From: Berberis thunbergii
Taxonomy: Eukaryota > Streptophyta > Magnoliopsida > Ranunculales > Berberidaceae
Length of the DNA: 64,000 nt
Direction: 5' to 3'
NCBI GenBank assembly: GCA_003290165.1
Contig: QNQO01010665.1
Span: 1 to 64,000, forward strand
Positions 21,571 to 33,420 of this stretch are shown here, piece after piece. The notes beneath the pieces were generated by a model. The model searched no databases and had not been told where the DNA came from. It saw nothing but the letters and a program-made list of their open reading frames with translations. Positions within the stretch are counted from its first letter, which is position 1; every line of letters begins with the position of its first letter. The translations under genes were made by a program, and so were the position numbers.

Positions 21571-21892
21571 TAGACCCGTCTTTGAATTGAAATGCGTCTC
21601 AACACGGTCTTCCCATGTTCCACCAAGGTCCTTCCGATGTGACAAACTGCATCAAATGTATGCTCGCTATGAATGCGGCATGCTTATGGTAAATGAAGTA
21701 TAATATCGAATCCTAACTTAAAATCACAAAATGTGTCCTAAGTTTTGTCAAGAACACACTAACAAGTTACAATGGTCGTAATCACTATTTCCTTGTGCAC
21801 CCCAACGTCTTAGTCTTAAGTTTCAAGATTATAGAAGCACAAAAGCAAAAAAATAAAAATAAAAAAAATCAATAATTAATTCCAATTCCGCG

Positions 21893-21901
21893 CTATTTAA
21901 G
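21893..21901 (+). promoter_or_regulatory. TATA-like box of the RCC2-like gene
   Basis: CTATTTAAG lies about 240 bases before the ATG at 22133. The leader downstream is pyrimidine-rich. The same box, as GCTATTTAAAG, survives in the duplicated copy A near 19788. Confidence 0.45.
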
Positions 21902-22132
21902 TTTCTTTTGTAAGAAAAACCTAAAGCATTCCTCTTCGCACACTCTTTCACTTTCATTTCAAAGGTTTTATTTTTTCTCTTGCATCAGATCTAGGGTTTT
22001 ACTTTCCGATCTCCATTTCCGTCTCCTCTGTCTCAATCTTTCCATTTCCCGCGCGTTTTTGTCTCCTTCTCCTCTTACTAGCCGTTATTGTTTTGGTTGT
22101 TGATTTTTTTTTGGGTTTTTTTTAGTGTAGAA

Positions 22133-25100
22133 ATGTCGACAGTAGAGACGAAGAAGAAGGAAGAAGAAGAAGAGAAGGTGAAGGGCGGAGAGGTGTTGTT
22201 TTGTGGCGCGACGAGTTGGGACACTATCAATCGAAAGCCCACTCCTGCTGATTCAAATTTAGCCTCCCCTACTCGCTTACGGCCCCTAGTTGGGGTCGCT
22301 ATTCGCTCGGTCGCTAGTGGTTGTTGTAAGTAGTTTTTTTCTTTGATTAGATGTTGGAATTTGTTTTCTTGAAGTTCTTGATTAGTTATGTTATTGTTTG
22401 TAAAATTGCAGTAAGTTTGTTTGATTTGATGATGAAAGTTATTTTCTTGAACTTGATTATTTGGGGTTAGAGTTTGTGAATTGGGGCTTCATGGTTTTGT
22501 TTGTGAATGTTGCAGCGTCTGCTCATTGTGTGGCATTGGATGTGGAAGGAAGGGTTTATACATGGGGGCGGAATGAGGTATGATTGTGAAAGTTAGTGGC
22601 TTTTGTTGTTTTCGTGTGGTGTTTTTTATTAAAGGGAATTTTGGATGATTTTGGACTTGTTGCAGAGAGGGCAATTGGGGCATGGAGATATGATTCAGCG
22701 TGATAGACCCACAGTTGTCTCTGAACTGTCAAAGTGAGTTGTAGATTTTTAAATTGGAACGCTTTCGTTCATAGGGTTTTGAGTTTAAGATTTTGGTGGA
22801 TATGCTGGTAATGTTAGTTATTGCATTGATAAGTTTGAGGTACATTTGTGGTTGGTGTTGTCCGGTAAGTTTAACTATATTAGTGGGTGACATGATTACC
22901 AAACATTAGGAGAGTTCACTTGGAGTGACATTGTGACTGTATAAGTTTGAGAGTTCACTTGGAGTGACATTTGAGTTCACTTGGAGTGACATTGTGACTG
23001 TATAAGTAAATGAAAATTTTGAGGTCACTTCAATAAATTTGATAAATAAAAATCCCATGAAAACAAAATTTTCATATATGGTCTATCATGAAGGGATCCG
23101 AGTAATAAAAAAGTGGATTTTGCCTACAACGATGCAAATATGCTACATGCATCCGATCACAGTGCTAGCATATGTGATGATATCACACATCTTTGTGTCG
23201 CGATACTTTGCGCGAGTACTTATAAAAGAGTGGCGTATCCATGTCAGTCACATGTTTGGGTCTGACATGACACACAGATACTCAAGTCGCACTCCGTATT
23301 TTGCAGTTTTTGAAGGTTTTAGCCCACATAAGCATTAAAATTCCAAGAATATAGCATAATACTTTACTGTTATTCATTATTGTTTTCGTTGAGGTATAGT
23401 ATATTGTGATGAACCATGTTAGATTCTTATCCCATAGGATTTCTGTTTACTACATTAGAAAAATGTATAATTAATGAACATAACCTTTGTTCCCTAATTT
23501 TTTTTAGGTTCTTAATGTCCGATACTCCACACCAGTGTACGAGCTTGACACGTGTACCCATGTTTGTGCGACCCAAATAAGTGCATGTCATCATTGAAAA
23601 ACAAAAAAATTTAAAGGCTAAATTAAAATATGAACTATGCAGTTGAAACGGATAACAGACCATAATGGTTCAGGAGCGTTATAGGTTATAATAGGATATA
23701 ACGTGATACAACGGTACATAACGGAATAATTTGTTAAATATATTTTTAATTGGCCCACAAAGTATTGATGTATTATAAAGACTACGGCGAGCTTTGGTTG
23801 TTCTTCTTCGATTTTTTTAGAACAAAAAGTTAAAACGGCGTTATTAAAAAAAGTTATCTCAATAACTATCATATAACGACGTTATATCGGAGTCACGATA
23901 AAAAAAAAGTGATAATCTCATAACATAACGACTCACCCCGTTAAGCGTTATATCAGCGTTATAATGTTGTTTTAACTGCACAGAATATGAAAACATATTT
24001 TAAACAAAATTTGAGATATTAACTTTACCAATCCATAGGTCTCTCAACTAGGCCCTAATGTTACCCAAGAACCTACATAGAAAAAAAAGAAACAGAGGAA
24101 TTGGAGGAGAAACAATGTCTGGATTTTGTTTTTTCAACCAAGAGGAAGGAATAATTGGTGGAAGCACTGCTATCTTGTCACTACTTGTCGATTTCATTAT
24201 TCCCCTTCCCTTTCTCGAATCTTCATCTTCTTCAAGTTCCGTTTAGTGCATTTTCTTTTATTCTAAGTTTTAGACTGTTTTTTCTCTTATATTCTTCTTT
24301 TCCCTTTATTCTCATTTTCTTCATAATCACTTCCTTCCCCTTTTCAACCACGAGCAATGTTTAGTTTGGATTGGATATTGGTTGCATTGCCCAGTATGTT
24401 TGAATAGCATTGTGAGTTGGAATTTCCACTCATACTTGCATGCACACACAACTAATAGAAATTCCATTCATATTTTTTCATGTGGAATCCCTTTGTTGTG
24501 CTAGTATGAGTTTTTATTTATTTATATATATATATTAATAATAAAAATGGAATATCCTTGGTACATTTGTTAAAATTACTCTTTTTAGCTTACATTAGGT
24601 CATTTAGCTATTTAGTTATTATGTAACATCAATGAATTAGTTTACATCTGTGGGCAAGATTGGTGATGGATATGATGAGTGTCATCTATTACATAAGTGT
24701 AACAATAAAAAGTTACTGTAATAGGACATTTAATCGTGATTGCAAGAGGGCCCAAATTTAGAATTTATGATGGCAATGATGCCGGAAAGATTCAGCCATC
24801 ATTAAAAGCTTGGATTCTACTCTCTGTAATACTTGAAACAGATATCTGTTATTGACTATTTGAACTATTCTTTAATTTCAATGAGTCCTTGCCTTGAAAA
24901 GTTGGGTCAGTGACAGTCATTGGATGATAATCCAATCGTTTCAATTGCTGGTTGAAAACTGAGCCTGTGCTATTAGTCTACTCTCTGTAATACTTGAAAC
25001 AGATATCTGTTATTGACTATTTGAACTATTCTTTAATTTCAATGAGTCCTTGCCTTGAAAAGTTGGGTCAGTGACAGTCATTGGATGATAATCCAATCGT

Positions 25101-28100
25101 TTCAATTGCTGATTGAAAACTGAGCCTGTGCTATTAGTTGGATCATTATCAGGCTGGATTAAGATATGCCTGAATCCAGCTTGTTTAGTTGGAGCATGAT
25201 TCATTACTTGTTCATTTTATCTTAAAAAAGGAATTACTCTTTCATACATTTTTGTCAGAACACCAAGCTTGGCCCAGAGGCTATACCTGGTCAATGGTCA
25301 TCTGTGCAATCTATATAACAAACAACATGGACTGGTAGCACACAAATCCATAAGTTTGCCTAAAGTTGGTTCGTGGCTCAGATTTCACCTTGATTCTTAG
25401 CATCCATAGATTAATGGACAAGATCACAACACCATCTTACAAAGCCTTTGAATTGTTTGTGCTCACAACTCTCAACCTCTCAATGCCTTCTCTTTGCCTA
25501 AAAAAACTTACAGCCTCACTGTCACTTCTCCATGGAGAGATTAGTCTATTTTTCATTCTACATGGGTTAGGGGTGGGGTTTTTGGTTTGGGGTCTAAATC
25601 CCTTATCTCTACCTCTCTCACGCACAACCCTCCTTCTTCAACCCTCTCGCGTGGTTCTTCTCGTTATTACATCCCATGGATTCTCCGACCTCAATGTCGT
25701 CAAGACCTGCAATTTTCCATTTTCTAGCTCTCTGGTTCTCACAATTTCCGTAATTGAAGAAGGGAAGAGGTTCAATTGATCTATGAGGCAAGAATTGATG
25801 AATGAAATGATAGATCTGATCAATTGGAAAAGAAAACGAACGTTTCAATTGATGGATTTGCATGAACTGGCAAAGGAGAGAACTACTGAGATCTGATACT
25901 GAAAGTTTGCAAACCCATCCCCATTGAGAAGCCCATGGTAATTGCATCAGGGAGAAAATTTTTGGGGGCCCACTTAATGAGGAATTTAATATTTGTGGAG
26001 GCTTATTTTTGAAGTAATCTTATACATATATTAAAAAAAAGAACTTATCTAAATGTTGAGTAATAATAAGATACTAAAGATCTTGCTCCATTTATTCTTT
26101 GCAGATACAAAATTATTAAAGCTGCGTCTGGGAGGAGCCATACAGTGGTGGTAACTGATGATGGAAATTCCTTTTCCTTTGGTTGGAATAAGCACGGGCA
26201 ACTTGGGTCAGGTTCACTAAAGAATGGTATGTTGACCATTCTGATTTACTCATTCATGAAAACTTAGAACTGAAAAAAGAAACAATTAATAGCTTTTTAC
26301 CAGTGTAGGTTAATTGGAAGCTATGTAACAATATGGGTATCAGACTATCAGTATCCGACATGTCGGCCAAAAAAACCTAATACGAGATAAGCTTGGGACA
26401 CACCTATATATATATATCAATATCATTATTTACTTGATCTTTTTTTAGCAATACGTTTTGAATTATTAGTCATATTCATTCACTTCTAAATCATTATTGT
26501 TATTATGCCATAATATGCTTGTAAAATTAGTACAAAATTTATACTTTTAAAAGATGTGTGAAAAAGTTTATGATTTAGACATAAAGTGTCGATGGGAGTA
26601 TCCAGGGGTATTGACCATTTTTTTATAGCTGTGTTCCATTATCTGATCTTCTATAAGTACAAATATTTTGAGAAGCCCTCACTCTGATAAATTGATCTTG
26701 TAAATTGTAATTATGATCGTTGAATTGTACCGTTGAAGTTACCTATATAGTTGCTAGCTCTGATGTATCACTTGATACCAAGCTTATTTTAACGTGGATG
26801 AATGCAATTTAGTGGTTGAACTAGGAACTTTTTATTTTTGGAAAGAAAATATACTTGTATGTTCTATTGTGAGGGTATTTTTTTATTTAATTAAGTAAAT
26901 AAATATCATAGGTGATTATAAAAGATCTATCTTGCTGTGATTGCTGTAGAGTGTGAGTTATCTCCAGTTCACTGTCTCGTTTCTGATGTGACAACTGCTA
27001 TCTGTGGGGGCGAGTTTACTGTGTGGCTGTCTTCTGTTGAAGGATCTTCAATAATGTATGGTTTGTAGTTTTAATGTGATAACCTTTCCTTTAATAATAT
27101 GCTATATAATTACCAAATCCATCACTGACAATTGCCTGATAAATGTGACGATGCCACATTGTCAAGTTTCTCCTACTCATCATTTACTGAATTGCAAACT
27201 CTTCACTGGTTTTCAGAACTGCAGGCCTTCCACAGTATGGTCAACTTGGGCATGGGACAGATAGAGAGGTAAATTTAAATTATTTAATAAAGGTTTATCT
27301 GTTTTTCAAAGCCCTTTGTTTTGCCTATAATTATCTAAAGTCTGTTTTTAACATGCAGTACAACACTAAAGATAGTTCGGTCAAACTTGCGTATGAGCCG
27401 CAGCCCCGTCCAAAAGCAATAGCCTTTTTTGTAGGAAAAACTGTTGTGAAGGCTGCAAGTGGAACAAACCATACAGGTTTTTCAATACTTCATTCCTCTT
27501 TATATTCTTCAAATAAAATTTGTATCCATTTTCAAAAGATATTTTTTTACGTTCTTATGTTGGTGTTGGTGAGATGAGTGAAATAAAATGTGTGCGTATG
27601 ATTTTAAATGTACTTAGCTCAAGTGCAGGTGGATATGATTTAAGTGTAGTCTTTCCCAGCGTGTGATTTTTAACTGCTAAATGTGCTGAAATTTAACAGT
27701 CTACCTCAACATTTTATAGTGCTCATCTATCTGGCAGTAGGGCTGACTTTGTATCAACGAATGTCTAAAAGAAATCGCTGATTCAAGCAAGGCTGAGATA
27801 GCCTACAACAAGAAGGAAACAAAAAAAATTGGAACACAAATGGAATACAGATATAAATGAAGCAAAAATTTCCAATTATCAGTAGAGGAAACTTTATATC
27901 CAAGATAGTTCTAATTATGTGTACATCACTATATTGTTTAACCGATGTATTAATACTGAGTTTTCTACACTGTTTAACTGATGTATTAATACTGAGTTTT
28001 CTTTGACTTTATTTTCACATGCAGTTGCTGTTGACTCAAATGGCTATGTTTATACGTATGTATTTCCCATTGTTACTTTTGACTTTCTCTACTTTAGTTC

Positions 28101-31100
28101 TTCTTTTACATTGATAAATTCCTTTTAATTTTTAATGATTAAGCTTTTAACGGTGTATGCAGGTGGGGATATGGTGGCTATGGAAGGTAATGATCCCAGA
28201 AATTCTTAATTTCTTCTGTCAGTAGATATCCATTTAAGAAATGGGTACAAATAGAGCAACTTTCCTTCAGTCAAGGGTATAGTTTGCCATAAATGTCTGG
28301 CTCATGTCCTTTCGGTTGTATTAGTACTGTCTTACATCTGTTAAACTCGAACGTCCTCATTCATTGTGGGAATTCATGCAATACATGTTTGCTAACTGAG
28401 AGTCTTTTGTCACAGCCTTAATAGTCCCCGTCATAATCTTCTCTTCTTCCATATTCATGTTCAACACTTTAGTCAGTCTCCCCCTAAATAATTCTGCTTA
28501 ATTTGCGTGTTTGTGTTGCTTTTATCCAAATTGGAATTAATGTGGTTCACGAAATTGATGAAACACAGGCTGGGACATAGAGAGCAGAAGGATGAGTGGG
28601 TTCCTCGACTTGTTGAAGTCTTTCAAAGGCACAATGTTCTTCCTCCAAATGCCATAGTTTCAGCTGGTTCTGTTAACTCTGCATGTACTGCTGGTATGCG
28701 TTGTTTCAAGCTATGTCACTCGTTATTTATTTTACCATGTTATGGATGGTAAGTTGGTATCTTAGGTTAGCCAACTTTAGCATATGGTGTCTACCATGTC
28801 TTTTCAGAAGGTTAAAAAAACAACCTACAAGTTCATATGGCGTTTTATTCCCTTTGATCGCTGATATATCATCAATGTATACCATATTAGGAGAGTTTTG
28901 ATTAATCATTTTTGCTTACACTTCCAGGTGGTGGCCAGTTGTACATGTGGGGCAAAATAAAGTCTACGGGTGATGACTGGATGTATCCCAAGCCTGTTAT
29001 GGATTTGAGGTTCTGGATTACACTTTTCATTTTTCTCCTCTATAAATCCTGATATTTTTTACCTTTATCGTTTAATTTTGAGCACAATTTGGAACTTTCC
29101 TTAGAAGGTTAAATAATGTATTATGATATACCATAAGGGGAAATGTGCAATACCCTCACATCAATGTGTGAAGTGAGGTGGCCAGGTTGCGCATCACGCT
29201 TAGGCAACCCCCTCGGCTAGCTTTCGATAGCATAGCTGAGTGTTGTACCATTAGGGGCATTGGGGGTGGGTAGTAAAGTAACCATTACAATTATGCGGAA
29301 AATCAAATCAAAGTATTATGGTAATACTTCCTCTTGATATTGTTCATATTTGTCTTTGAGTTAATTTGGTGGAGTAGAGATTTAAATAAGGTAGGATGGA
29401 TTTAGGTGATTCTATGGGCAAATGCATATCATGGTAAAAGTATGATAACTTATATTGAGCGGACTTAGTAACACATAATTTCAGCACTATGTATTTGGTT
29501 AATGATGCTGATGCAGAGGAGTGTCTCATAAATTTTATGCAATACAACTGTCATTTTCTGTTTTCCTGTTTTTTGGACAGCCACTTGCAAGGAGTGTGTT
29601 ACCATACCAAGTTTTCTGTAGTTTTTTTTCTTCAATAAAACAAGATTACATTAAAAATGGGTGAGAAACTCGCAGGAAATAGGAACATGGAAAAAAACCA
29701 AAGGCCTGTGATTTCAAAGATTGGCCAGTCAAGCTTTTCTCCAGCTTTGTCACTTCGAAAGGCCTTGGGTCTTGGCAACGTGAGGTGGACTTGTACGAAA
29801 AAAAAGAAGCGAGGGACTGAGATTTTTGGTAGGAAAATGTTGAAAATCTGTTTTGGAAGAAAATAAAACTTGCAGCAGTTTTCTTTTCCCAGGTATCGTC
29901 AAGGCATTCTGGTCATTTTGCACAAATGAAAAATGACGGACATAAACCATGAGATTGAGTGTGTGGGGGGCTGAATTCGTAAGTTGACAAATTAGGTGGA
30001 GGAAACTCAATTTTCCTGAACTAATAGTTTTATGTGTTTATATATTCACATCTGTTTAATTTCTCACACCTTTATTGTAGATAAATTACTATAATTATTT
30101 GTTATTATTATTATTATTACTACAACGACAAGTACAATATGTACTAGTAATCTTTATTTCTGAACATTTTTGCTTTTGCTAGCAGTGGGTGGAATATACG
30201 CTGCATGGATTCAGGCCACATGCATCATTTCGTTGGTGCTGATGACTCGTGTATCAGTTGGGGCCATGCACAACATGGAGAGCTTGGATATGGGCCTAAT
30301 AATGCGAAGTACACATGATTATTTTATTTATTTGTTTAATTTTTTTTCTTTTAGATTTATATTTCTCCGATTGCTATGCTAATGAATAACTACTAGACTG
30401 TTTGCTTCCAAAGGAAGTGATTTTCAAAGTACTCATGTTGAAAATTATGCTTTGCAGGTCTTCTGCAAACCCTAAAAAAGTTGATATTCTTAATGGAATG
30501 CATATTATTGAGTATGTATATGATAATCAGTCATTCCCCTAAAGCGTTAAATGCTGCGAGTTCGTTAATACTGAAGTTTCTATTGTTGTTCCAGTGTGGC
30601 GTGTGGTTTGGGTCATTCAATGGTTGTTGTTGATAGAGCAAACATCGCTGATCGACTTGGCGAGGTAATCTTTATGAGCCATTGTCCATTATTATTGATA
30701 TAGGGACTGATTATTCTCCACTTACGGTTATGATATGTTGATATTTGTACAGTTACTTCAACTCCATTAACAACCACTTATGAATCTATTTTCGGCCTAC
30801 ACCCCTTATCTCAAGTTATGGATCAAACAAATCCCTGATTGAACAGAAGATAGATCTTTACCTCGTATATTTTGAGTTCTGTACATTTACTGCATTATTT
30901 TGTTTTTGGCAGCTTGATGTTTATGATGGCAAGCCTTCTGGTGAAGGTATGTCTAAGACTATACTATTGAATGACCAATATTACTAACCTTATGGTAACA
31001 ACTCTCCCTACTTGTATAGTCACATTCCATGTGGGTCGTACCTCTAGGCAACAACCATTTTACTGTTGTAATTTATTTTTTCTTGGCACCATTTTATTAA

Positions 31101-31435
31101 CTTATGATGCAGGGAGTCAGGTACCCAAAGACGAACCAGCTCCCAAGAAAGCTACTAAAAAAGCTGCTGCCAAAGCTTCACCTAATTCTAAGAAAAGAAA
31201 GAAATCCAAGGATTCGTCAGATTCAGAAGATGAGGAGAATGATAGTGATGACGACAGTGATGTTAATGAAGATGAGGATGATGCCAATGGGCACATAGGA
31301 AAAGGGCGAAGTGGTGGTAAGGGTAGAGGTCGAGGGCGTGGGCGAGGACGGCCTCCATCTGAGAAGAAATCTTCCGAGTCTGGCCAAGCGAGAGGAAAAA
31401 CTGGGAAGAGAGGCAGGCCTCGCAAGGTGCAATGA
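22133..31435 (+). CDS. RCC2-like protein with RCC1 repeats and AT-hook-like tail
   Basis: A complete 528-residue protein is encoded in 16 exons that join in phase: 22133-22325, 22516-22577, 22666-22733, 26105-26226, 26950-27055, 27217-27268, 27359-27476, 28025-28055, 28163-28186, 28569-28693, 28928-29009, 30186-30308, 30458-30511, 30595-30664, 30913-30946 and 31113-31435. All introns are GT-AG. It starts [20 protein letters not shown], then [12 protein letters not shown]1 repeat hallmarks recur ([76 protein letters not shown]), giving a seven-bladed propeller. The last exon adds a Lys/Ala stretch, an acidic Ser-Asp-Glu tract and [11 protein letters not shown] plus GKRGRPRK, like AT hooks. RCC2 relatives in animals act in mitosis and on small GTPases; the plant role is inferred to be nuclear or chromatin-linked. 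Confidence 0.9.
22911..23010. repeat. Short tandem repeat in RCC2-like intron 3
   Basis: GAGTTCACTTGGAGTGACAT occurs three times, with GTGACTGTATAAGT following two of them. Slippage-type repeat in the 3.4 kb third intron. Confidence 0.85.
24817..25138. repeat. 161-bp tandem duplication in RCC2-like intron 3
   Basis: 24817-24977 and 24978-25138 are identical except for one visible base (GCTGGTTGAA against GCTGATTGAA). A very recent duplication, or an assembly artefact. The rest of intron 3 (22734-26104) shows no coding exon. Confidence 0.95.
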
Positions 31436-33420
31436 GGTTCGCTTCCCATCGTACTCAAAAGTTTTGTGATTCATTACATTAAATACAATGTTGCACTGTT
31501 TTCTCCATTGGTGCCATTCAATTGTGGGTTTCATTCATCGATTCATCAGTTAATTTTTGCTCAGTTACTGCTGACAACGAAAACTTGTAGTTCAGAAACC
31601 TGTATGAACGAGGAGAAAGGATGCAAACTCTCAAGGGATTATTTTGTTTTATATACATGTTTTTCGTTTACAAGGGCGTTTTGTTATATGTTAACCTGTT
31701 TATTTTATAATCCTCCTGTATAGGTACACCAATTACTCAGATTAGAGATAAACCCTGTTACATGTTTGTGACTGGCATATCGTGTTAATTGAAGTGTTTT
31801 TCAAATGATAATTCACCATGCAACCTTCAACAACGGCATGTATCCTTGTGGTGTTTTTGCGAGAATGGCTCAGATGGATTAAGAACTCTTGTTTTACCCC
31901 TCTGCTAGTAGTGTTCTGTGATCCTAGAAGTATGACACTGATTTGCCTGAATTTATCTTTGCATCCAATATGTATTTGTCAATATGATCAATTCATTGTA
32001 AAAATGGTGCACTTTGTAACTTACTCATCAGGGGAAGTGCAATCAACATTGTCTGTATCCCAATGATTTTCTAACAATTGTTCTTTCAGGAGGTGGATAG
32101 TTCAATCGCTACTATCATTTAAGTCCAAAACATTTTGGTAGTAACTTTTTGACATCACTAATTCTACTCTTAAACATTGCCACTTCTCACTTTTTTTTCC
32201 CACTTACCTTTTTATAACTCCACCAGCTACTCAGTTACTGAGTGACACCGCCTTTCTTTTTTCTCAGAAAAAGAAGAGAAAAAAAGAAAGAGAGAAAACA
32301 AAAGGGGGATGAACAGTGATCGTGACACTAGGCGGGGCGCTCACTGTCGAGAAGAGACCGTGGAGGGAGGAGAGCAGAAAAGAGGGGAGAATGGGAAAAT
32401 GAAGTTTTAATGATGGTGTCACAAAATAGATTCAAAAATGTAATAAAGGTGGTGTCAAAAATTGAAATTGGTGGTGTCAATAATTCACTGCCAAACATTT
32501 TCCACCAACCGAACGGTGTGTCATCAGTGGACCAAAATCTAAATACAAAAAATAAATAAATAAAAAAGCGAAAATTCTAAGGGTTGAGGGAGGGAACGAG
32601 GGATGGACGGTGGCTTCATTTGCCTCAAAATGAGCAATATCGCACATTTCAAATTTGATGTGTTTATTTCAAGGCAGATGAGTGGTTACCACCTATCCCT
32701 TACTCTCTTCATGATGTCTGTAAACAGACACACAACTCTAGATTTAAATGTACGATCAATCCAATTCCCAATATCTCTCCATCAATACAATATCATCTCG
32801 TCACCTCTCCTCTCCTTTGGTGTTCAAATTTCAAATGAAAATATTAAAAAATTACGTTTTGTAACTACGGTAATGTGGTGTGATTTTAAATGAATTATGA
32901 AAATTTTAAAGTATTTATATGTATATCAAGTTGTAAATAACCTCCTTTCTTGATGTCACATCATTTTGATTATAGATATGGCGTATTTTAAAGAATGGCG
33001 AAATTTTCAAAATATTTATATGCAGATAAATTCTAAATGGCGAGGAAATACGGCATCCCTCTCTCCCTGATTTCCTCGCTGTGTAAAACAGCTATGTCAA
33101 AGTTGTAAAAAACATACTCGTGCCACATCATCTTAATTATAAAACATGATCGTAAAACCTGGTTTCCAACCGCATTCAACGTCTGAATAAGATAAAGATT
33201 TTGAAATTGAAAGTAGGACCGTTTGAATAAAACAGAGATAGAGAGAGTAGAGAAGAAGAACGAACGAACGGGAAGTAAGGTTGCGAAACGGAATTGTTGG
33301 CGGACGTCAAACACTAGACATTTCGCTATACATTTTAGGAATCACTTCGCGTCCGTTCCTTTCTTTACTGTTACTCGCATGCTGAAGAAGAAGAACAAGT
33401 TATTGACTGAGAAAATCAAA
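31436..33420. other. Intergenic between RCC2-like and IQD genes
   Basis: It holds the RCC2-like 3' untranslated region and the IQD promoter and leader. A possible MITE lies at about 32147-32490: TGACATCACTAATT at the left faces AATTGGTGGTGTCA at the right, but no target duplication is clear. No gene was seen. Confidence 0.45.
33027..33092. mobile_element. Remnant MITE, GGCGAGGAAA family
   Basis: TTCTAAATGGCGAGGAAAT and the complement of ATTTCCTCGCTGTGTAAAAC face each other about 20 bases apart. Same end sequence as 17904-18093 and 19505-19620. Confidence 0.55.

Larger units (their letters stand above)
19834..21940. repeat. Duplicated segment copy B (promoter-proximal)
   Basis: Second copy of the unit at 5477-6608 plus 19371-19833, in direct orientation. 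It is lengthened by a 189-bp MITE and a ~640-bp insertion, and it ends in the active promoter region of the RCC2-like gene. Confidence 0.85.

Noticed and set aside
24058..25779. Small genes inside RCC2-like intron 3
   Set aside because: Open frames of 60-140 codons have no recognisable domains or splice context and composition like the surrounding intron.
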